Positions 40,859 to 42,151 of a DNA stretch of 42,151 nt are shown here, piece by piece; position 1 is the stretch's first letter, and each line of letters opens with the position of its first letter. The notes under the pieces were generated by a model. That model did no database searches and was not told the origin of the DNA. It saw only the letters and a list, made by a program, of their open reading frames with translations. The DNA comes from Lachnospiraceae bacterium (lineage in GTDB: Bacteria > Bacillota > Clostridia > Lachnospirales > Lachnospiraceae). The DNA is taken from assembly GCA_004558185.1 (NCBI GenBank), contig SFDP01000020.1, positions 1 to 42,151 on the forward strand. The letters are read 5' to 3'. The position numbers were made by a program, and so were the translations under genes.

Positions 40859-42151
40859 CTATGGTTCTGCCAGCTCTCCCAAATAGTAAAATCCGCGGGC
40901 CTCGGTCAGTCGTACAGGAAGAATCTTCCCCAGCAGGTCAGGGGATGCCTTGACATGAACCGTAGAATTATTGCTCAATCTTCCGGTTAGCATCGTTTGA
41001 TCCTGCTCATTTATCTCTTCAAAGAGTACCTCCTGTACTTGTCCGATGAGGCGTTTGCATCTTTCTCTGGCCACCTCCTGCACCACCTGCAAAAGACGGT
41101 CAAACTCTTTTTTCACTTCCTCCTGAGGAACCTGCTCCATGGCGGCTGCCGGCGTTCCTGTCCTCTTGGAATAGATGAACGTAAAGGCATTATCGAAGCC
41201 TACCTGTCTCACCATGTCGATGGTATCCTCCACATCTTCATGGGTCTCTGTGGGAAAGCCTACGATGATATCGGTGGTCAGCGCTATATCCGGAATCTCC
41301 CTGCGAATCTTTTTGGCCAGCGCAAGATACTCTTCTCTGGTATACTCCCGGTTCATCTTTTCCAAAATCCGGGTGGAGCCGGACTGCATGGGAAGATGCA
41401 GATGGCGGCATATTTTTGCAGAATTTTTCATGACCTGGATCAGTTCATCGGACAAGTCCTTGGGATGAGGTGTCATAAAACGGATTCTTTTCAGTCCGGG
41501 AATCTCTTCAATCCGTTTAAGAAGCCCGGCAAAGGTGATCTCCTCCTTTAAATTCCTGCCGTAGGAATTAACGTTTTGTCCAAGGAGCATAACCTCTGCC
41601 ACACCGTCATCTACCAGGCTCCTGATTTCCCGAACGATATCCTCGGGTTGACGGCTTCTTTCCTTTCCCCGTACATAAGGTACAATACAGTAGCTGCAAT
41701 AATTATCGCAGCCAAACATAATATTGATGCCGGATTTGAAGGGATATTTTCTCTCCACCGGCAAATCCTCTACAATTTTGTCCGTATCCTGCCAAATATC
41801 AACTACCATCCCCTTGCGGCTGAAGGAGGCAGTCAGCAGCTCCGCCAGCTTATAGATGTTGTGAGTACCAAAAATCAAATCTACGAAGCGGTAGCTTTTC
41901 TGGATTTTTTCGATTACCGCTGCCTCCTGCATCATGCAGCCGCAAAGAGCGATTTTCAGATAAGGATTCGCTTTTTTCTGATGATTTAGGGCTCCCAGTC
42001 TCCCGTAAACCCTTTGGTTTGCGTTGTCCCTTACGGTACAGGTGTTGTAAATCACAAAATCCGCCCGGGTTTCCTCATCAACCATCCGATAACCGATCTG
42101 CTCCAAAATCCCTGCCAGCTTTTCCGAATCCCGGGCATTCATCTGACACCC
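40859..42151 (-). CDS. miaB: tRNA-2-methylthio-N6-dimethylallyladenosine synthase MiaB (5' end missing)
   Basis: The frame runs off the right edge: before the Met at 42142 it reads Gly-Cys-Gln, so the visible start GCQMNARDSEKLAG is the first cluster-binding motif of a methylthiotransferase rather than the true N-terminus. Later cluster cysteines are in YNTCTVRDNA and ALCGCM; the radical SAM motif is FGCDNYCSYCIVPYVRGKER. A TRAM domain follows (ERCKRLIGQVQEVLFEEINE to the end). It methylthiolates i6A37 made by MiaA. About a dozen or more residues are missing at the N-terminus. Confidence 0.95.
   Translation of the reverse strand, partial: GCQMNARDSEKLAGILEQIGYRMVDEETRADFVIYNTCTVRDNANQRVYGRLGALNHQKKANPYLKIALCGCMMQEAAVIEKIQKSYRFVDLIFGTHNIYKLAELLTASFSRKGMVVDIWQDTDKIVEDLPVERKYPFKSGINIMFGCDNYCSYCIVPYVRGKERSRQPEDIVREIRSLVDDGVAEVMLLGQNVNSYGRNLKEEITFAGLLKRIEEIPGLKRIRFMTPHPKDLSDELIQVMKNSAKICRHLHLPMQSGSTRILEKMNREYTREEYLALAKKIRREIPDIALTTDIIVGFPTETHEDVEDTIDMVRQVGFDNAFTFIYSKRTGTPAAAMEQVPQEEVKKEFDRLLQVVQEVARERCKRLIGQVQEVLFEEINEQDQTMLTGRLSNNSTVHVKASPDLLGKILPVRLTEARGFYYLGELAEP

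Noticed and set aside
42142..42151. Apparent start of miaB at the Met at 42142
   Set aside because: The frame continues upstream to the window edge as Gly-Cys-Gln, and the Cys is the first cluster ligand of the family, so the true start is outside the window.
1..42151. CRISPR arrays, tRNA/rRNA genes, insertion sequences, toxin-antitoxin or defence islands
   Set aside because: No regularly spaced repeats, cloverleaf sequences, transposase motifs or defence-type domains were seen in reading through the window.

Overview
The window is a stretch of core chromosome from a low-to-moderate GC Firmicute, most likely a Lachnospiraceae-type clostridium. Reasons: Shine-Dalgarno sites of the AGGAGG type almost everywhere and frequent TTG/GTG starts; the block TIGR03960 radical SAM - TIGR03936 - RNase E/G - rplU - prp - rpmA - obgE; an L27 with the Prp-cleaved N-terminal extension; lexA divergent from a YneA-like LysM gene; SepF; and minCDE embedded in the mre/PBP2/rodA cluster. 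I found no rRNA, tRNA, CRISPR array, insertion sequence or prophage. The only recombination gene outside mismatch repair and RadC is one tyrosine recombinase. The family assignment is inference from gene content.

Layout, left part (+ strand). 1-2404: the tail of a LytTR-type response regulator, its GHKL sensor kinase, and an orphan protein with a FliD-C-like segment. 2464-2763 (-): a small DUF3892 protein. 3002-11970: translation and RNA genes (radical SAM pair, RNase E/G, a Nudix hydrolase, L21/Prp/L27, ObgE, YhbY, NadD, YqeK, RsfS), closed by a strong terminator.

Middle. 12043-13239: SOS control node, lexA(-) and yneA-like(+) separated by a consensus promoter with LexA-like boxes. Then a tyrosine recombinase(-) and an AI-2E family permease(+). 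From 15963 every gene is on the - strand. 15963-19847: LUD protein, cytidylate-kinase-like protein, RluD-type synthase, LspA, AroB. 19946-22576: SepF, YggS and a HlyD-like adaptor. 22700-23119: an unrecognised P-loop protein with its own promoter and terminator.

Right part (- strand, read from high to low coordinates). 33684 to 23223 is a closely packed cell-shape and division cluster: radC, mreB, mreC, mreD, PBP2 (mrdA), a structured leader, minC, minD, minE, rodA, mgsA and a D,D-carboxypeptidase lipoprotein. 42151 to 33858 holds miaB (cut by the window edge), mutS, mutL, miaA and a methionine-gamma-lyase-family PLP enzyme.

The most unusual signal is a roughly 65-nt structured element present twice on opposite strands, directly in front of the Nudix gene and of minC, with a fragment before yhbY. 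It consists of two hairpins followed by a nearly identical ribosome-binding segment, and I cannot match it to a known RNA family. Other points to examine are the SOS operator cluster, a large helical insertion in PBP2, a Glu in place of the catalytic Asp of methylglyoxal synthase, and the orphan FliD-like protein. I did not find a clearly new multi-gene system.
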